A stretch of 64,000 nt of DNA. Origin: Leptoclinus maculatus (lineage: Eukaryota; Chordata; Actinopteri; Perciformes; Stichaeidae). The notes below the pieces were generated by a model. The model ran no database searches. It was not told where the DNA came from and saw only the letters and a program-made list of their open reading frames with translations. Made by a program: the position numbers and the translations under genes. Positions within the stretch are counted from its first letter, which is position 1. Every line of letters starts with the position of its first letter. The stretch is from the NCBI GenBank assembly GCA_032191485.1, contig JAVDOI010000012.1, positions 14,283,640 through 14,347,639 of the forward strand. Direction: 5' to 3'. Positions 1 to 13,055 of the stretch are shown one piece after another.

Positions 1-671
1 AGTGACGGCGGGAATGCTGCGAGTTTGGGTGTCTGAGTTGCTCACACGAACCATCTGCGAAATGAATTAATCTCTCGGTATTCAGCAACAGCATGCGACA
101 GGCTGGCAAATCTAAAGCCTCAGCGGATTTCTCTCTCAGCAGAGTGTGAAATTTGTCACAAGAAGGAGGTTCACTCCAGGGAAAAAGCCGCAGGGCCTTT
201 TTTCCCCCCCGACAGTTTTCCCGCCCTCTAAACTGCACCAAAAAGTGACGGCAGTCCCGTAAGGACTGCATTAATTAATTTAAGGTTCGTCCCACCTTTG
301 CTGAGTGGTATTTTGGGAATAGCAAAATGAAAGTGAGGAAAGAGGGGTCTGTTAGCTGCAAAGAAACAGAGAGGTGCTCCGCTCCAGCAGCACCACCATC
401 TGTGTTTTGATGTTTCCTAACTAATGAGGGTGATGGCTCCCTCTCCGCTGTTGGGATGCAGTCCCCGATGATCAAATTGGCTGCTAATCAAAAGCTCGGG
501 GCTGCCGTGATTCTTCCTGTCCAGTTTCCAACATGGGGCAAATCTACTGTACGAGAGCTGGTCCCAGCTCATCTCCCTGAGGAGCTCAACTACGTTATTA
601 CAGCCACTCGGATGTTGAATCATGGAGCTATTCCTGAAATAAATCTATGAGTACTCTATTGTGCAACTGAG

Positions 672-672
<1 letters not shown>

Positions 673-765
<93 letters not shown>
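673..765. repeat. (TG)n microsatellite
   Basis: About 93 bp of uninterrupted TG dinucleotides. Such tracts are very common in fish genomes. The cysteine-valine open frames across it are artefacts of the repeat. Confidence 0.95.
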
Positions 766-768
<3 letters not shown>

Positions 769-1774
769 AAAGATTGTCCTGAAGGAATGGAGATGTATGT
801 ATGTCACGCATCATCCATCACAGCATCCTCATTGTACATCCCTGCATGTATGTGTACTGTTACCCTCTGACATATTACGATATGTCTATACTTACTTACG
901 GCCTTTATGTCGCCTTAGAACATGTAGTGTTTTACTTATTTATGTGGCTTTTTCTTCCAGGAAGCCGTCCGACTGCTGCACAGCATCCACAGCATTTCTT
1001 TTGTCAGGCTCTCTCAGCACACATTAGGAGCCCCCTTCCTCGTCACTGCACCTCAGCAGCCCTGTGAGGAAAAGGGGTCGGGAACTCTTTTTAAGCGGAT
1101 TTGCCTTAACTTAGAGAAAAAAGTCATTAAAAGTAACTTTAACACGATACACAGATTAATTAAGCCAGTGAAGACGGTATCGATTTCAGTCAGCGTAAAT
1201 TATGAGAAAAGTCCGGGTGAATGTGCAAAGTGAAACATGCAATTTGGGGAGCCTTCTGGGGCCATTAGGGAGTTCAAGGTGTCAGGTGAACTGACAGCCT
1301 CGAGGCTTTCCTAATTTAATTTTCCTCCATCCTGCTGGAAGGTGATTACGGCTCATTATAATACAATGCATATTATTAGACACGCACTGAGGAGACATCC
1401 GCACAAATTTGAATATTCAAATGATCACACATATATTGACAGACAGACTGACATTTACACACATACATACTGGAGCTGCCAACAAACATCTACCCATTGT
1501 AAGCCAGAAATATTTCATCAACCACCTATTACAGCTAATAATATGTCATTCACAGATAACCTTTTGTCTTGGGCTCTGCAGCCAGACGGACGCGCAATCA
1601 TCTGTCTCTGGAGATTAATCCAAACTCACCTGAAAAGACCCGTCATTATTAGGCTCATAGTGATTATTCATAGAGATCCATCCGGGGCTGTGGTGTAGAG
1701 TTAGTGTGCTTAGCCTATAGCAACAGATAAGATAATGATGAAACAATATATACATGTTAAAATATACATAATAT

Positions 1775-1985
1775 ATTTGGAGGCCACTCAGTGGAGAGAG
1801 CGGGTTGTCCTTTAACCACAAGGTTTGATTCCTCGGCTCCATACTGTCCACATGTCAAAGTGTCCTTAAGTGAGACACTGAACCCCAAAGTAGCTCACTG
1901 CTCCTAACATGCTTAGGATGGGTTAAATGCAGGGGTCACATTGAATGCATGTACCTGTATGTGGCCATTAAAATACATTTTAAGT
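1775..1985 (+). repeat. tRNA-derived SINE
   Basis: The head resembles a tRNA gene: an A-box-like stretch (CTCAGTGGAGAGAGCGGG) near 1788 is followed by a B-box-like GGTTTGATTCC near 1822. The body has the motif of many teleost SINE-like repeats: a 'fee' part reading roughly GTCAAAGTGTCCTTAAG, then GACACTGAACCCCAAA. The RNA polymerase III promoter boxes support a SINE. I cannot assign the subfamily by eye. Confidence 0.7.
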
Positions 1986-3719
1986 TAATTTCTCAAAGTT
2001 TGAAACACACGTCCACATTTTTCAGCTCATATGACCTGACTCCACCACATCCACCACATCCACCACAGGCGTAATAAAGATGATATTAGGCACAAAGATC
2101 GCTCTGCATTAGCTTACAACTAGCTTACAGCACGTTGTGTTGCAGTTATTTCTACGGTATGGTGAAAAATTTTAAGAGCACAGATGCTGACTTATTAGTG
2201 CGATGAGGTTATTTATTTGCATTCTTCACAAACTGTGTAATTTATTCATTCTATTGATAATTTAATTTGGAATAATAAGCTTGTTGCAGAGTAATAAGCC
2301 CATGTGCGAGAAAACTGGAGAAAACTGGCCTTTCAAGTCTGGTTGGCCCAACAATAATAATTTGTCCATTTTGATATTTGTCTTTCACATTATTTTGGAG
2401 GTTTTTTTTTTTTTTTTCTTCTAACTTTTTACCTAGTTTTTGCCTCATTTTAGTCCGATTTTTTGTCTTATTTTTCATCAACGCTGCTGTTGAGAGCATC
2501 CTGATGGGGAACATTACAAAGCGGTTTGGGACCTTAAGGCCCTGCAGAGAGGACACTTTTTTGTGTCCGACTGTCAGCCACCTTTACATCGGCCTTCCTT
2601 ATAGAGACTTTGTGCTCAGTTACAATATCATGTCTGCTTTATTAGAATGACTTTGTTCAGTCTCAAATTCATGTTATCATGTCACTCTCTTTTCATCTTT
2701 TGCATTGCACGTACATATTTTTTCTTGTACAACCTGCACTTGATGACACATTAGGATTTAATCCTTGTTAACCCTGCTGTCTGCTACTTTAAGTGCCCTC
2801 AGCCTGACTGGGCCCGGGGCTGTTTATCCCTCGATGTTTACTCAGCTGTGCGTGACGAGAGGACGGTGCACTCCGGAGTTATAGGGCAGCTACTGTAGCT
2901 GCCGCTGGGATGTCCTCTCTGCCGAGCGTGGGTTCTGCATATACGACCGGCACAAGCAGGCAGGCAGGAGATTTGTAGGCGACGGTGAGGATTGAGACAT
3001 GCAGAGGAGGTTGGCACAAGGGATGGAGAGAGAGGAAGGGGAGGCTGTGATGATGCTGAGATTAATGGTACATGTCACAATTTGCAAGCAGTGCAAGTAC
3101 TTTTAAACTGCCATCGAGCTATTTTACTTTATATAATTATATCGTATCGTACAACTGCGTCAAATAACTGGCTGATAGTGAATGTCTTCGCCCTCTAAAG
3201 CAGCCATTTACCATCTCACTCTACTCTACTTTTGGTCACTTGGGAGAGAATAAGAGAGAGGCTGCTAACCGCAAGAGCCTATAGAAAATTGAACAGCTCT
3301 GAATTAATGTGAACTGACAATTTATGTCGGCCATCCAAATTCAAAAGACCATTTCCATTATTCACCGAGCAGCTCCTGCACTGCAATTTTCAGCAGTTAT
3401 TTAAAGTTGCTTTTGAACAGAAATTTCCCTCTCCCTTCTTTTCGGAGAAAGGCAGGTGGGAGGAATCACAGGGATCCTTCCCTCAGGGCGTTATTTCCTC
3501 TCAGTGTGTGGTGCAAGTCCATCCACCATAGAGACCAGGGATTGCATTAAACCAACAATTAGTTGTCCTCAGAGACAGATAGAGGCCCCGCAGGCTCTGC
3601 TGCCTCCGCTTGATCCGCTATTATGTTGTTTTGTTGTGAATTTCCCCCGTTTTCCTCGGGAAAGTGTTTCGCTTTAATTCTCTGCTGATTTGGATCCCAG
3701 TGTGCCTCATCCATCAAAA

Positions 3720-3935
3720 TGATTTTAAGCGTTGGTGCTATTTTAATTTGCGGATTAATCATTTTCTGGATTTATTAATTTATTATTTGGGCTGTAAAAC
3801 GCTCAAACTAGTGCAAAATTATCATCGAAGTTTCCCAGAGCCAAAGGTGACATCGTCAAACTGTCTAAAACCCACATATGTTTATGGTGATTGACTAACT
3901 GATTTATCGACTAATTGTTTTAGCTCTAAACGTGT
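3720..3935 (+). repeat. Interspersed repeat, TTAATCGATTA-type family
   Basis: The stretch contains TTTCCCAGAGCCAAAGGTGAC and GATTTATCGACTAATTGTTTT, hallmarks of a repeat found through many teleost genomes. Two related copies lie at about 37.9-38.45 kb in the g6pd intron. No coding capacity is visible. Confidence 0.6.
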
Positions 3936-4094
3936 TGAAAGTTGTAACTAATAACTTTGTTAATAAATCATTTACTAATTCTGTGTTAAGAGTTATTGTC
4001 CACAATATCAGAAGTGATGTACGTTTACTGCTGTAACTTTATCCCCTCTAACTGCTCTAACAGTAGAAGACGCATAATAATATATCAGTCGCCC

Positions 4095-4268
4095 TCTTTT
4101 TGCAGAATGAGTACTTTTACTTTTGATATTTAAAGTAACTCTTGCTGTTGATACTTCTGCCCTTAAGTATAATTTTTCATGCGGGACTTTTACTTGTAAT
4201 AGAGTATTTTTAAATGGTTAAACTACTTTTCCTCAGGTAAAGGATGTGAATAGTTCTTCCGCCACTGG
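4095..4268 (+). repeat. Interspersed hAT-like MITE fragment (AAGTACTTTTACTT family)
   Basis: The sequence alternates GTACTTTTACTTTTGATA, GGGACTTTTACTTGTAATAG and a terminal CCGCCACTGG. This is the right-hand part of a non-autonomous DNA transposon family common in teleosts. A longer copy in the opposite orientation occupies 9773-10525. Confidence 0.6.
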
Positions 4269-5324
4269 ACAGTATCGTCATGCATCCATACATGCTAAAA
4301 AACAACCTCTTCTCTCACCTGCTGCATGTTGAGGTATTATATTGTAACACCTGCCTGATTCAACCCATATCTCAAATTCACTTTGTCATGCTGTGTTAGG
4401 TCAGCACAGTCTTGATTTTTAGATAGAGGCAGTTCTCTGAGGCATATATAACTTAAGTGAATACACACTTCCATTTTTCTTCATATGATATGCTCCCCGC
4501 TCTCCTGAGGTGCCCCTTACCCGGCGTTATGATGCTATCGTCTCTGAAGGTGATAAGTACTGAGAGCCCGGACGGTGTCTGAGAATAGTATGAGCGAGGA
4601 GGAGGACTGTCTCTACTGGCCTGTGAAATATTCATCAAATGAAGCAAGGGCGGGTGGGGAAGTGCGGCAGGAGTCCACAGGGGAAAGAACATCAAGAGAC
4701 ACAAGGGAGGGAAGAGTGATGCAGACCAGGGAGGAAGGAAATGTTGGAGGGTTAGAAATATTTCTATTGTGTGGGAGCTGGTGGTTGAAATCCCAAATGT
4801 GATAGATAAAAAGATCCCCTTCTTCTTTATGATGTTTCATCTATAAAGCAGCAGGTAAAGTGAGACAGAGACTGATGACGGTTTCCTAAAAGTATTGAAT
4901 TCTGACATTTAAACTGATTTCTGACTCATTTTCCTCGAGCACTGGAAAGGTTTATAACAGCTCATGTCCGCTGTTTTCTCCTCTGTTGTCAATAACTTCA
5001 GAACTGGCCATCTGAACCGATTAGGTGATCATTACTCGGTTCAGCACGGCAGCCTGTGCCGCCCCAAGGTGTCATCCAACAGTCAATGCTTTGGACACGA
5101 TGGTCTTGATTTGCATGATCAATGCTCACTCATTATTCTGACTTTGACCTCCAGAAAATACAATGGTTCAGCCTCTTTACAATTCTGCCAAATTCTGGTC
5201 CAATATTCAAAGGATAAATTGTCTGTAGACAAAAGCCTAATAAAGCAAATTCTTGAAAACAATCCCCAACAAATACATTATTTAGTTGGTTTTGCTAAAA
5301 CCTTTTCCTTGCTTTTTTAGTCAT

Positions 5325-5600
5325 GAACATGAATATCTGTACCAAATTTCACGGCCATCAATCCAATAGTTGTTGAGACTTTTAAATAAAAAAACAAAAA
5401 TGTCAAACTCATAGTGGTTCGAGAGGAAAAGTCAGGGGACAAAGTCACTGAGCGTCATCCTCTGGGGACCATGAATGTGCATAATTGCATGGCAAGCCTT
5501 CCAATAGCTGAGAGAATTCAGTCTGGACCGACCGTTCAACAGACTGACATCCAACCTTGGAGCTACGCCGCTAATGAGGCTTAAAATGCTTATAAAATAT
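5325..5600 (+). repeat. Teleost interspersed repeat (ATCCAATAGTTGTTGAGA family)
   Basis: Contains ACCAAATTTCACGGCCATCA, ATCCAATAGTTGTTGAGACT, GAGCGTCATCCTCTGGGGAC and CAGTCTGGACCGACC in the order typical of a repeat found throughout teleost genomes. Related pieces occur at 6755-6960 and 15590-16010. I know of no protein product. Confidence 0.6.
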
Positions 5601-6754
5601 AGATATTAAGCATTCACTTATAGGTTTTCAATTTTGTGACCGTTTTGAACCCACTGGCATAAAAATGGCAGATATTCATGCAGCTGTTATCTCTGTAGTG
5701 TTTTGTCAGTAGAGAAGGGCCTTTTTGTATGAAGCCTTTTAGTTATCCATACTCCCAGAGGAGCCCTGCGGTTCTCTTTAACCTATTCTATTCTCTACTC
5801 TTGACTTCTTTATTTTGACCATCAGTGATGAGTGACTCAGGGTCTGATTCCATGTTCAGGGCATCGTTATTTACACTTTCAATCCCCTGCCTGTAGTTTA
5901 TTTGGGCTCTTTGTTCCCCCCAAGGCTGTTTTTTAGCGTGGTGAGTCAGCTATTCCTTTTAGAACCAAACAGAGGGGGGGGGGGGGATTTGGCTCATGAT
6001 GCTTTTATTCCTGACAGTAGTGATCTGACGCCAAGATCACCCATCACAAAGAGTGTAAACTGTAATTAGTAATCGGTCCACGATGAAGTACTGAGTATTT
6101 TCTCATTGAATTAAGAACTTTTGTGCAAAGTGATCCGATTTTCTGAGAAATTTCAATAAGTATGTGATTGTTATTATCAATTAAGACAACTTACTTGTGT
6201 ATCATGTTCTCTCGCTATATGATTTCAACACGATGCGATTTCTTTGAAGGACAATAAATGGTCATATTGAATTTTTGTCCAGCCCTACTTTTTTACTCTA
6301 TCGGATGAATTGCCATGACATTCGGTACAGATATTGAAAATGGGAATACGGTACACGTTAGATCAAGAGGAGGAGGACGAGGGTTGAACTGAATAAATCA
6401 GACCTCAACCACATTCTTTTGAAATGTAAACAAACACAGTGTAATATTGCTCCGGGTTTTAAATGATGGATGGGGTTTTCCTTGTCACCCTAAATCACCT
6501 TTGATCTGAAAAAATGTATCTAACCACCCCGAGTTCAAGATGAGTCATCAAAAAATATCTTTAGGTTTTAAAGAAAAAAGGGATTTTGATACAGAAAAAA
6601 TACTCGAAAAAACGTTTAACATGTAACAAGAGATTAATGAATAATAAACAAATAGACAGAAGGTTAGAACTTGAGAAATGTATTTTGTTCCATCATCAGG
6701 TAAATATTTTGATTTGTCCAATACGTTCATGATCAAATACCTGCAGAACTAGAC

Positions 6755-6960
6755 ATGTAATAGCCTCTGCTGTACTTGTGTTTAGTGATCATTATCAAAC
6801 CGTAGCCTGCTAACATGCTAAGCTAAGATGGTGACCATGGTAAACAGTATACTTGTTAAAAAATCACCATATTAGCATTGTGATTGTGAGCATTTTAGCA
6901 TGCTCATGTTTATCTTTTCCTAATAAAGCCTCACAGAGCTGCTGGCATGGCCGTACACTG
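6755..6960. repeat. Teleost interspersed repeat fragment
   Basis: Carries GCTAACATGCTAAGCTAAG, GTGACCATGGTAAACAGTAT and TTTTAGCATGCTCATG, then CACAGAGCTGCTGGCATGGC. These are the other half of the family described at 5325. It is non-coding. Confidence 0.55.
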
Positions 6961-9565
6961 TTAGTCTTATTAATATTAATCCCTTCATTTATTTCCATAA
7001 AGTTTATTCATGAATGAAGGCAACGGGTTTTTCCAGGTCATCTGAAATCCCAGTCGGATAAAGAGTCGGAAATTACACAAGCTGCACAATAAGATGCAAA
7101 GACATGTGGATGTGTTTTAGTGCCGGTCATCGTGGGCCGCTGGCTGCTCGCTGTTGCATTTAAATAGCATTTTCCCAGAGATAGCTGTTTCAGCTGTACG
7201 GCATAATAACAGTGAAAGTGTTGGCACTTAACGGAGACGCCTTTAAAATCTTTGGAAACGTCCCCGTGAAACAACAGAGCGCTAATGGATTGAATTTACC
7301 CGGCTGAGACAACTCTTAGCAGCTCACAGATTGCAAGACTTCGCCTAATGGATGAGAAAGTGCATGGATTTGTGGTTCAGGGATTCTTTCAAAACCTGAT
7401 GTGGCTCTAAAAACAGATATGTATAATCACGTGCATAATGATTCATTACAGCAGAGCTCTGTTGAGTGCTTTTCAATACATGGGAAATTGTGTCTGAGTG
7501 ACAACTTTATTGATCACAGAGCTCTGAATATTATACCCTCAGTCAGTAGGTATTCAATTCAATTCTGTGGAAAAAGAGGATTGATTTTCTGAAGTGCCTT
7601 AACAGCAAAAGAGTGATAAAAGCATACACAGGTCACAATTAACAAGCAAACTGAACTTTCAGAAATCAGAATTTCTCTTTGTCACCTATCGTCCTTCGTG
7701 TTTCTTATGATTTCTGCCTCAGAAAACCTTTTTCATACGTGCACAATCATTTATTAATCCCTCGTAACAAGCAGAACAAGCCGTATGCATTCTGTGCAGA
7801 CTTTGTGCATTATACATGTTTGATGTTTTCATTCTTACCACCTCTGTCACATCAACTATTCAACAAGAGGCAGGTCACAACTGTTAACCGACATCTTATC
7901 ACTTCAGGGTATCAATCAAGATGCTGGCGAACATCATGCTCCCGTCATACACATGGTTTTTACATTTATGTAATGATTTATTTATTTATGAAGTACAGCA
8001 AGTGCAGCCGCTGTGTGATCTGACACATTTATGCTTTCATTTGTGCAGAAGGGGAAGAGCCTCTCTGATAGCTGGGTTAGTTCTTACAGATGTCTCACGA
8101 GCCAGCAGGATTCACAGATCAATACGTGTGAATGAATGTGCAGTGAAGGCCACCGGCAGCAGGTTGATGAAAGTTCTGTTTACCGGATGATTGTTGGCCA
8201 TGCTAGAATGAAAAACTGGTTATCATAAGAGAGGAGGGAGGTGCGATGTTGTCTAAATTGTGGGTTACCATGAGTACATGTTCTCTCCTGGAGGGAGATC
8301 AAGCTGCACTTGATTGCTTGATTGTTCAGATGAAAAAATTAAAATAAATGGTTGAATAACAAATGAAAAAACATTGCTTGTGAGAGCAGTTCAACCCCTT
8401 TCTCACCTCCACGCAGCCGGCCAATCACAGTGTGAAGTGGGTGCCTTTGTTGGGTTGTCGGCTTTTGAAAGTTACATAAATGGTCGGACAAATCCCCCCC
8501 CCCCCCCCCCCCACACACACCCCCACACACACTGATTCTGACACAAGATGGAGGTTTAACCTTTCAAACTTCTAGCGTAGCTGTAGTCCCTCTCAAAGAA
8601 ACACTCTGACAAACACCTGCAGGTCTGTCAGCATGAGTGCAAATGTGTGCACACTATTATTTGTTGCTTGCCGTGCATTTCCCTCGGGTTGATGTCTTGC
8701 TTTTACAACCAGCTGTCTCTAACTGGCTACGTGATAGATGGCTGGAATGTTAACATTGCCCGTGGCAGGACCCAAACTCTTTCTCAACAATTACTTGGTT
8801 GGTTTGTTCTTTCTAATCCTAGATATGTCATTCTGTGCCATAACGCTGAACAATAGCCTGCTCCGAGCGTTAGCAGCTAAACTCCCCCCTTCCCTCTCCC
8901 CCATCTCTCTCTCTTTCTGTCCCTTTCGCTTTACGTCCCTGCTCTCCGTTGCTCCCTACTCTCCCACTCTCTCCCTTATTCTCCCTTCGTGGATTATGTG
9001 ACTCATACTGCACTAAACGCTCTAGTGCGAGATTAACTCTTTGCCAAAGCTCAGTATTCATCCGTTTATTTACTGCCGTGCACCGCGTGGGCTGTTTAGA
9101 AAATGTCCTGTGGGTTCTTCTGCTGATATCTCACACACAGCTTTCGATCTCACATCTTGGCTTTCCTCAAAGGTGAAGGCTGCATTCTCACTGGCTGGGA
9201 TGCTTGGTCTCCATGGTAACATCAGGTTCATTATAAAGTGCCATAAAGAGCATGCGAGGGAACGTTAAATCCCCAGTCTGCTCGTCTACATCACCTCACT
9301 GGTTTGATTGTGTAACCCACAAACCTCTCAGGAGGACTTCCTTTAATCACTTCCCTCTAATCTCTCTCCTTGACTCATCCGCTCTTTCTTTCCTCACCTC
9401 CTTCTCTTCCTCCTTTTCTCTCACATCTACACAGCATTGTTCACACATCCATAACGGAAACAGAGCCAAACACTGCCCCCCAGTGGGGAAGCATTGGCGA
9501 GAAACCTTTTGAAGTTTTGCAACGCTAATATAAAAAACACCAAATCTCTCTCATGTGTCTCTCAG

Positions 9566-12500
9566 GTCTTCACTCGCTACGGGAAGTGTTACACCTTTAA
9601 CGCCGGCGGGGATGGACGCACTGCTCTCTTCACCACCAAGGGAGGTATGGGTAACGGACTGGAGGTCATGCTGGACATTCAGCAGGATGAATACCTGCCT
9701 ATCTGGGGAGAAACAGGTGAGGTGTCACAGTGTGCGTGGGCGGTCCTCAATACCTCAGAGAGCGAGACTCTGCGGTGGTAGAAGAAGTATTCAGATGAGT
9801 GAAAGTACACCACACTGTGAGAACACTGCACTACAAGTAAACGCACCGCATTCAAAACCTTTCTTAAGTTAAACGTTGTTAGTGTTCGGCTAAATGTACT
9901 TAAATAACAAAAGTAAAAGTACTCATTGTGCAGTAAAATGTTCCCAGTCAGTGTTTTACTATTATATATGATTCATATTACGGATGCATTAATGCTTATG
10001 TTGCATTTTGCTGCTCTAGATGTTTAAGGTTGTGCTGGTTTTAACTCGTATACTGCAATACATCATATTCTATAAGATCATATGTTTGTAGCGCCGCTCT
10101 CCTGTTACAACCACGTTTCTAAAAAGTCCCAGAGGAACAGCCCTGTTTTCAGTTTTGTGACGATGCATTTTTCAGCTGATGCAATAAAGGTTTTTAAAAA
10201 GTGTGTTTATCTGATGAAGTAAGTAGGAGAATTTTCTCAACCCATAAAGAAACATTTAAAGCCATCTGTTTATCTGAAACATTCAAATTCAAAATCAACA
10301 AATCTGGAGACACGTGGTTTTCACTGCATAGGAAGGGTATGCAAAATATTAATCTGAAAAGAAACTAAAGCTTTCAGACAAAGTAAAAAGTACAATATTT
10401 GCCTCTGAGATGTAGTTTAAAGTATAATGTTGCATTAAATGGAAATACTCAAGTAGAGTACAATTACCTCGATGTTGTACTTTAGTACACTAGTTGAGTA
10501 AATGTAGCTACATTCCACCACTGCCACTCAGAGACAAAACTCTGGATTCATTGTGTGTTGCTCTGATTCAACATTCTTTGAATTTCTGCAGATGAGACTT
10601 CATTTGAAGCCGGCGTCAAAGTTCAGATCCACAGTCAGGACGAGCCGTCCTTCATTGACCAGCTCGGCTTTGGCGTGGCGCCCGGCTTTCAGACGTTTGT
10701 TTCCTGTCAGGAGCAGAGGGTACAATCCGTCCCTCTTCGATCATCTTTATACAAATGTTTAACAGGTTTATCTAAAACCTGCATGATCCTCTGACTCCTG
10801 CTGTTTATTGACCTGTTGCTCTTCTTTTTTAGCAATATTGCAATAAAATGCAAAAAACTATTTAAGTTGTGATACACCAGAATATCCTTTAGAGTCATTT
10901 TAATCTATGTCACTTGTCTGTGTGTATACAGATATAGAATACAATTTAATTTGATTTAGCTGTTTTATTCCTGTATTTGCATTCTTTTATAACTGGAAGT
11001 ATCCTCTTTTTGATTTTTCTTTTGTTCTTTATTTGTTTTAATTTACTTTTATTCACCTACATTTTCATTTCAAAACAACAGTATACATTGTATTTGACTT
11101 TCTACAGTAACTAAAAGTGTCATTAATAGTATGTATACGTGTGAATACTGCGTTTGTATAATAAGTGATGTGTGTTTGTTGCAGCTGATATATCTTCCTC
11201 CTCCCTGGGGGGACTGTAAGGTGACGGCGATGGATTCAGACTTCTTTGACAGTTACAGCATCACAGCCTGTCGCATCGACTGCGAAACTCGCTACCTGGT
11301 GGACAACTGCAACTGTCGCATGGTGCACATGCCTGGTAGGGATCCTCTTATTACTGTGTGTGTTGTGTTAGAGTTACTTTAATGATGTAAGTGAAAAATG
11401 ACTTTACTGTGAGTGTGTGTCGCTTTGACTGCAGGCGATGCTCCCTACTGCACCCCCGAGCTGTACAAAGAATGTGCTGACCCAGCTCTTGGTAAGAAAA
11501 AAGGCTTCGTCTACGTCTGGTCTGAATCTTTAAACAGATACAAAACACACACACACACACACACACACCATCCCGTGACATTTCAAAGTCACAGCAGCAT
11601 TGATCTGTTCAAAAGGTCAAACAGAGCTCTGGTTTTGTTCTCCGCAGACTTCCTGGTGGAGAGAGACAATGATTTCTGTGTGTGCGAGACGCCGTGCAAC
11701 ATGACCAGATACAGCAAAGAGCTGTCCTTCGTCAAGATCCCTAGCAAGGCCTCCGCTAAATATCTGGCAAAGAAATACAACAAATCTGAGCAGTATATTA
11801 AGTAAGCGTCAATCTGCAGTTTTGTAAAACGCAAACAATGCACTGAAAAGGAAAAGGAAAAGTAGAACTAGATAGATAGCAAATTAAAAATGGGGTAATA
11901 CTTTACTCTAAGCAGTATATAAATATTTCATGAATGGTTTCACTAGAATGTAGTAATAAGTATATACAAGGATCATTTGTCAACAATTAAAACTCCTCAT
12001 TTTAAGACATATTTTACTATATTCATTATGTTTACTCACCAGCCTCCTCTCATGGCTGCCCACAGGAGGTGTTATAGTTGTTAACAAATACGTTAATAAA
12101 CATTCATATCTGCATACAACTACATTATAGTGTGTTATAAGCTACTAATTAAACGCCTATGAATGCTGAATAGTTTGACTCAGAGTAAAGTGTCACCTTA
12201 AGTGGAGTTATAATGTTTTGACTTGCTTTCTTTTCTCCACAGAGAGAATATTCTGGTTTTAGACATCTTTTTTGAGGCTCTCAACTATGAAACTATTGAA
12301 CAGAAGAAAGCGTATGAAGTGGCTGGACTTTTAGGTACATTGGTTTTATTATGTACTGTCGACGTTCTGTCTGTCTTTATGGTCGATGATGTTTTTTAAT
12401 CAGCTTGAATCTTGTTATTCCAGGTGATATCGGTGGTCAGATGGGACTTTTTATCGGAGCAAGCATACTCACCATTCTGGAGATATTTGATTACCTTTAT

Positions 12501-13055
12501 GAGGTGAGACCTCCTCTGGAAAGTGATTAGATAGAATAATAATCCTGCATGTAAATATTTACTGATATAAAGTTGTAGCTAATGGACCATTGAGGACACT
12601 GAGGTCATGTAGTTTGTATTTCTTTTCTGGGAATGTGGGTGTTTTAGCAACCTTAGGGGAGCCACTAGTAGTAAACTCATATTCAAATTTTAATAGATGT
12701 GGGCCGACGTAATATAAACAAACAAATTAACAATGTAATCCCTTTGTATTTAGACCTTCATTTTGGGAAATAAAACTTACAGAACATATAATTGAATGGA
12801 TAATTGGATAAAATATGAACAACACAAACAATTAGAAACATTTCAAATTGCACAGTGGATACTTTACATCCTCGTTGAGCCATAAACCGCTGATTGTCGT
12901 GGTGACCCGCTCTGTTTTTTTACCCCTCTCAGGTGATAAAGTACAAGTTGTGTCGCTGCTCCGATAAGAAGCACAAGCACAACAACAACAACAACGACCA
13001 GGGAACGGTCTTGAGCTTGGACGATGTAAAGTGTCACGTCAGTAACTTTCATTAG
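9566..13055 (+). CDS. asic1: asic1-type acid-sensing ion channel, C-terminal part (8 exons)
   Basis: Proton-gated, amiloride-sensitive sodium channel of the degenerin/ENaC family; three subunits form a plasma-membrane channel. Coding exons: 9566-9716, 10592-10719, 11185-11335, 11435-11491, 11648-11801, 12243-12334, 12424-12503 and 12933-13055, all phase-consistent, giving 311 residues and a TAG stop. The first exon starts at V-F-T-R-Y-G-K-C-Y, so the N-terminus, first membrane helix and upper extracellular domain are upstream of the window. Visible are the acidic-pocket segment WGETDETSFEAG, the cysteine-rich thumb (CRIDCETRYLVDNCNCRM, DFCVCETPCNMTRY), sequons NMT and NKS, and the second membrane helix with the GAS selectivity filter in GLFIGASILTILE. 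The tail ends LSLDDVKCHVSNFH, shorter than the mammalian ASIC1 tail. ASIC1 beside GPD1 matches human 12q13. Paralogue a or b is not decided. Confidence 0.93.
9773..10525. repeat. Non-autonomous hAT-like interspersed element in asic1 intron
   Basis: It starts at GGTGGTAGAAGAAGTATTCAG and ends at CATTCCACCACTG, so the two ends are inverted relatives. The interior has CAAAAGTAAAAGTACTCATT, AAATACTCAAGTAGAGTAC and similar AAGTA-rich blocks. It fills most of the intron, beginning about 56 bp after the exon at 9566-9716. I did not find a clean 8-bp target duplication. No reading frame. Confidence 0.6.
11894..12197. mobile_element. MITE with 19-bp terminal inverted repeats
   Basis: The left end GGTAATACTTTACTCTAAG and the reverse complement of the right end, GGTGACACTTTACTCTGAG, agree at 16 of 19 positions and bound a 304-bp AT-rich, non-coding element inside an asic1 intron. 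Sequence near 28.3-28.6 kb ends with a related motif, GAGTAAAGTGTCCAC. Superfamily not determined; the target duplication is unclear. Confidence 0.65.

Larger units (their letters stand above)
1..9565. other. Non-coding stretch, probable upstream intron of asic1
   Basis: No exon is recognisable on either strand. The first channel exon visible, at 9566, begins in the middle of the protein, so the exons for the N-terminus and first membrane segment must lie left of the window. This stretch is then most simply an intron of more than 9.5 kb. It holds a long TG microsatellite, a tRNA-derived SINE, several teleost interspersed repeats (listed separately), short G and C homopolymer runs near 5973 and 8493, and otherwise unremarkable AT-rich sequence. 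The short open frames here have no recognisable protein similarity. Confidence 0.6.

Noticed and set aside
673..1027. Cysteine-valine repeat open frames over the TG tract, and similar His-Thr or Cys-Val frames at 35.45-35.87 kb and 60.1-60.4 kb
   Set aside because: They are direct translations of dinucleotide repeats with no conserved protein context.
8493..8520. C homopolymer with CACACA as a possible structured element
   Set aside because: Simple low-complexity sequence of a kind common in the window and prone to assembly error.
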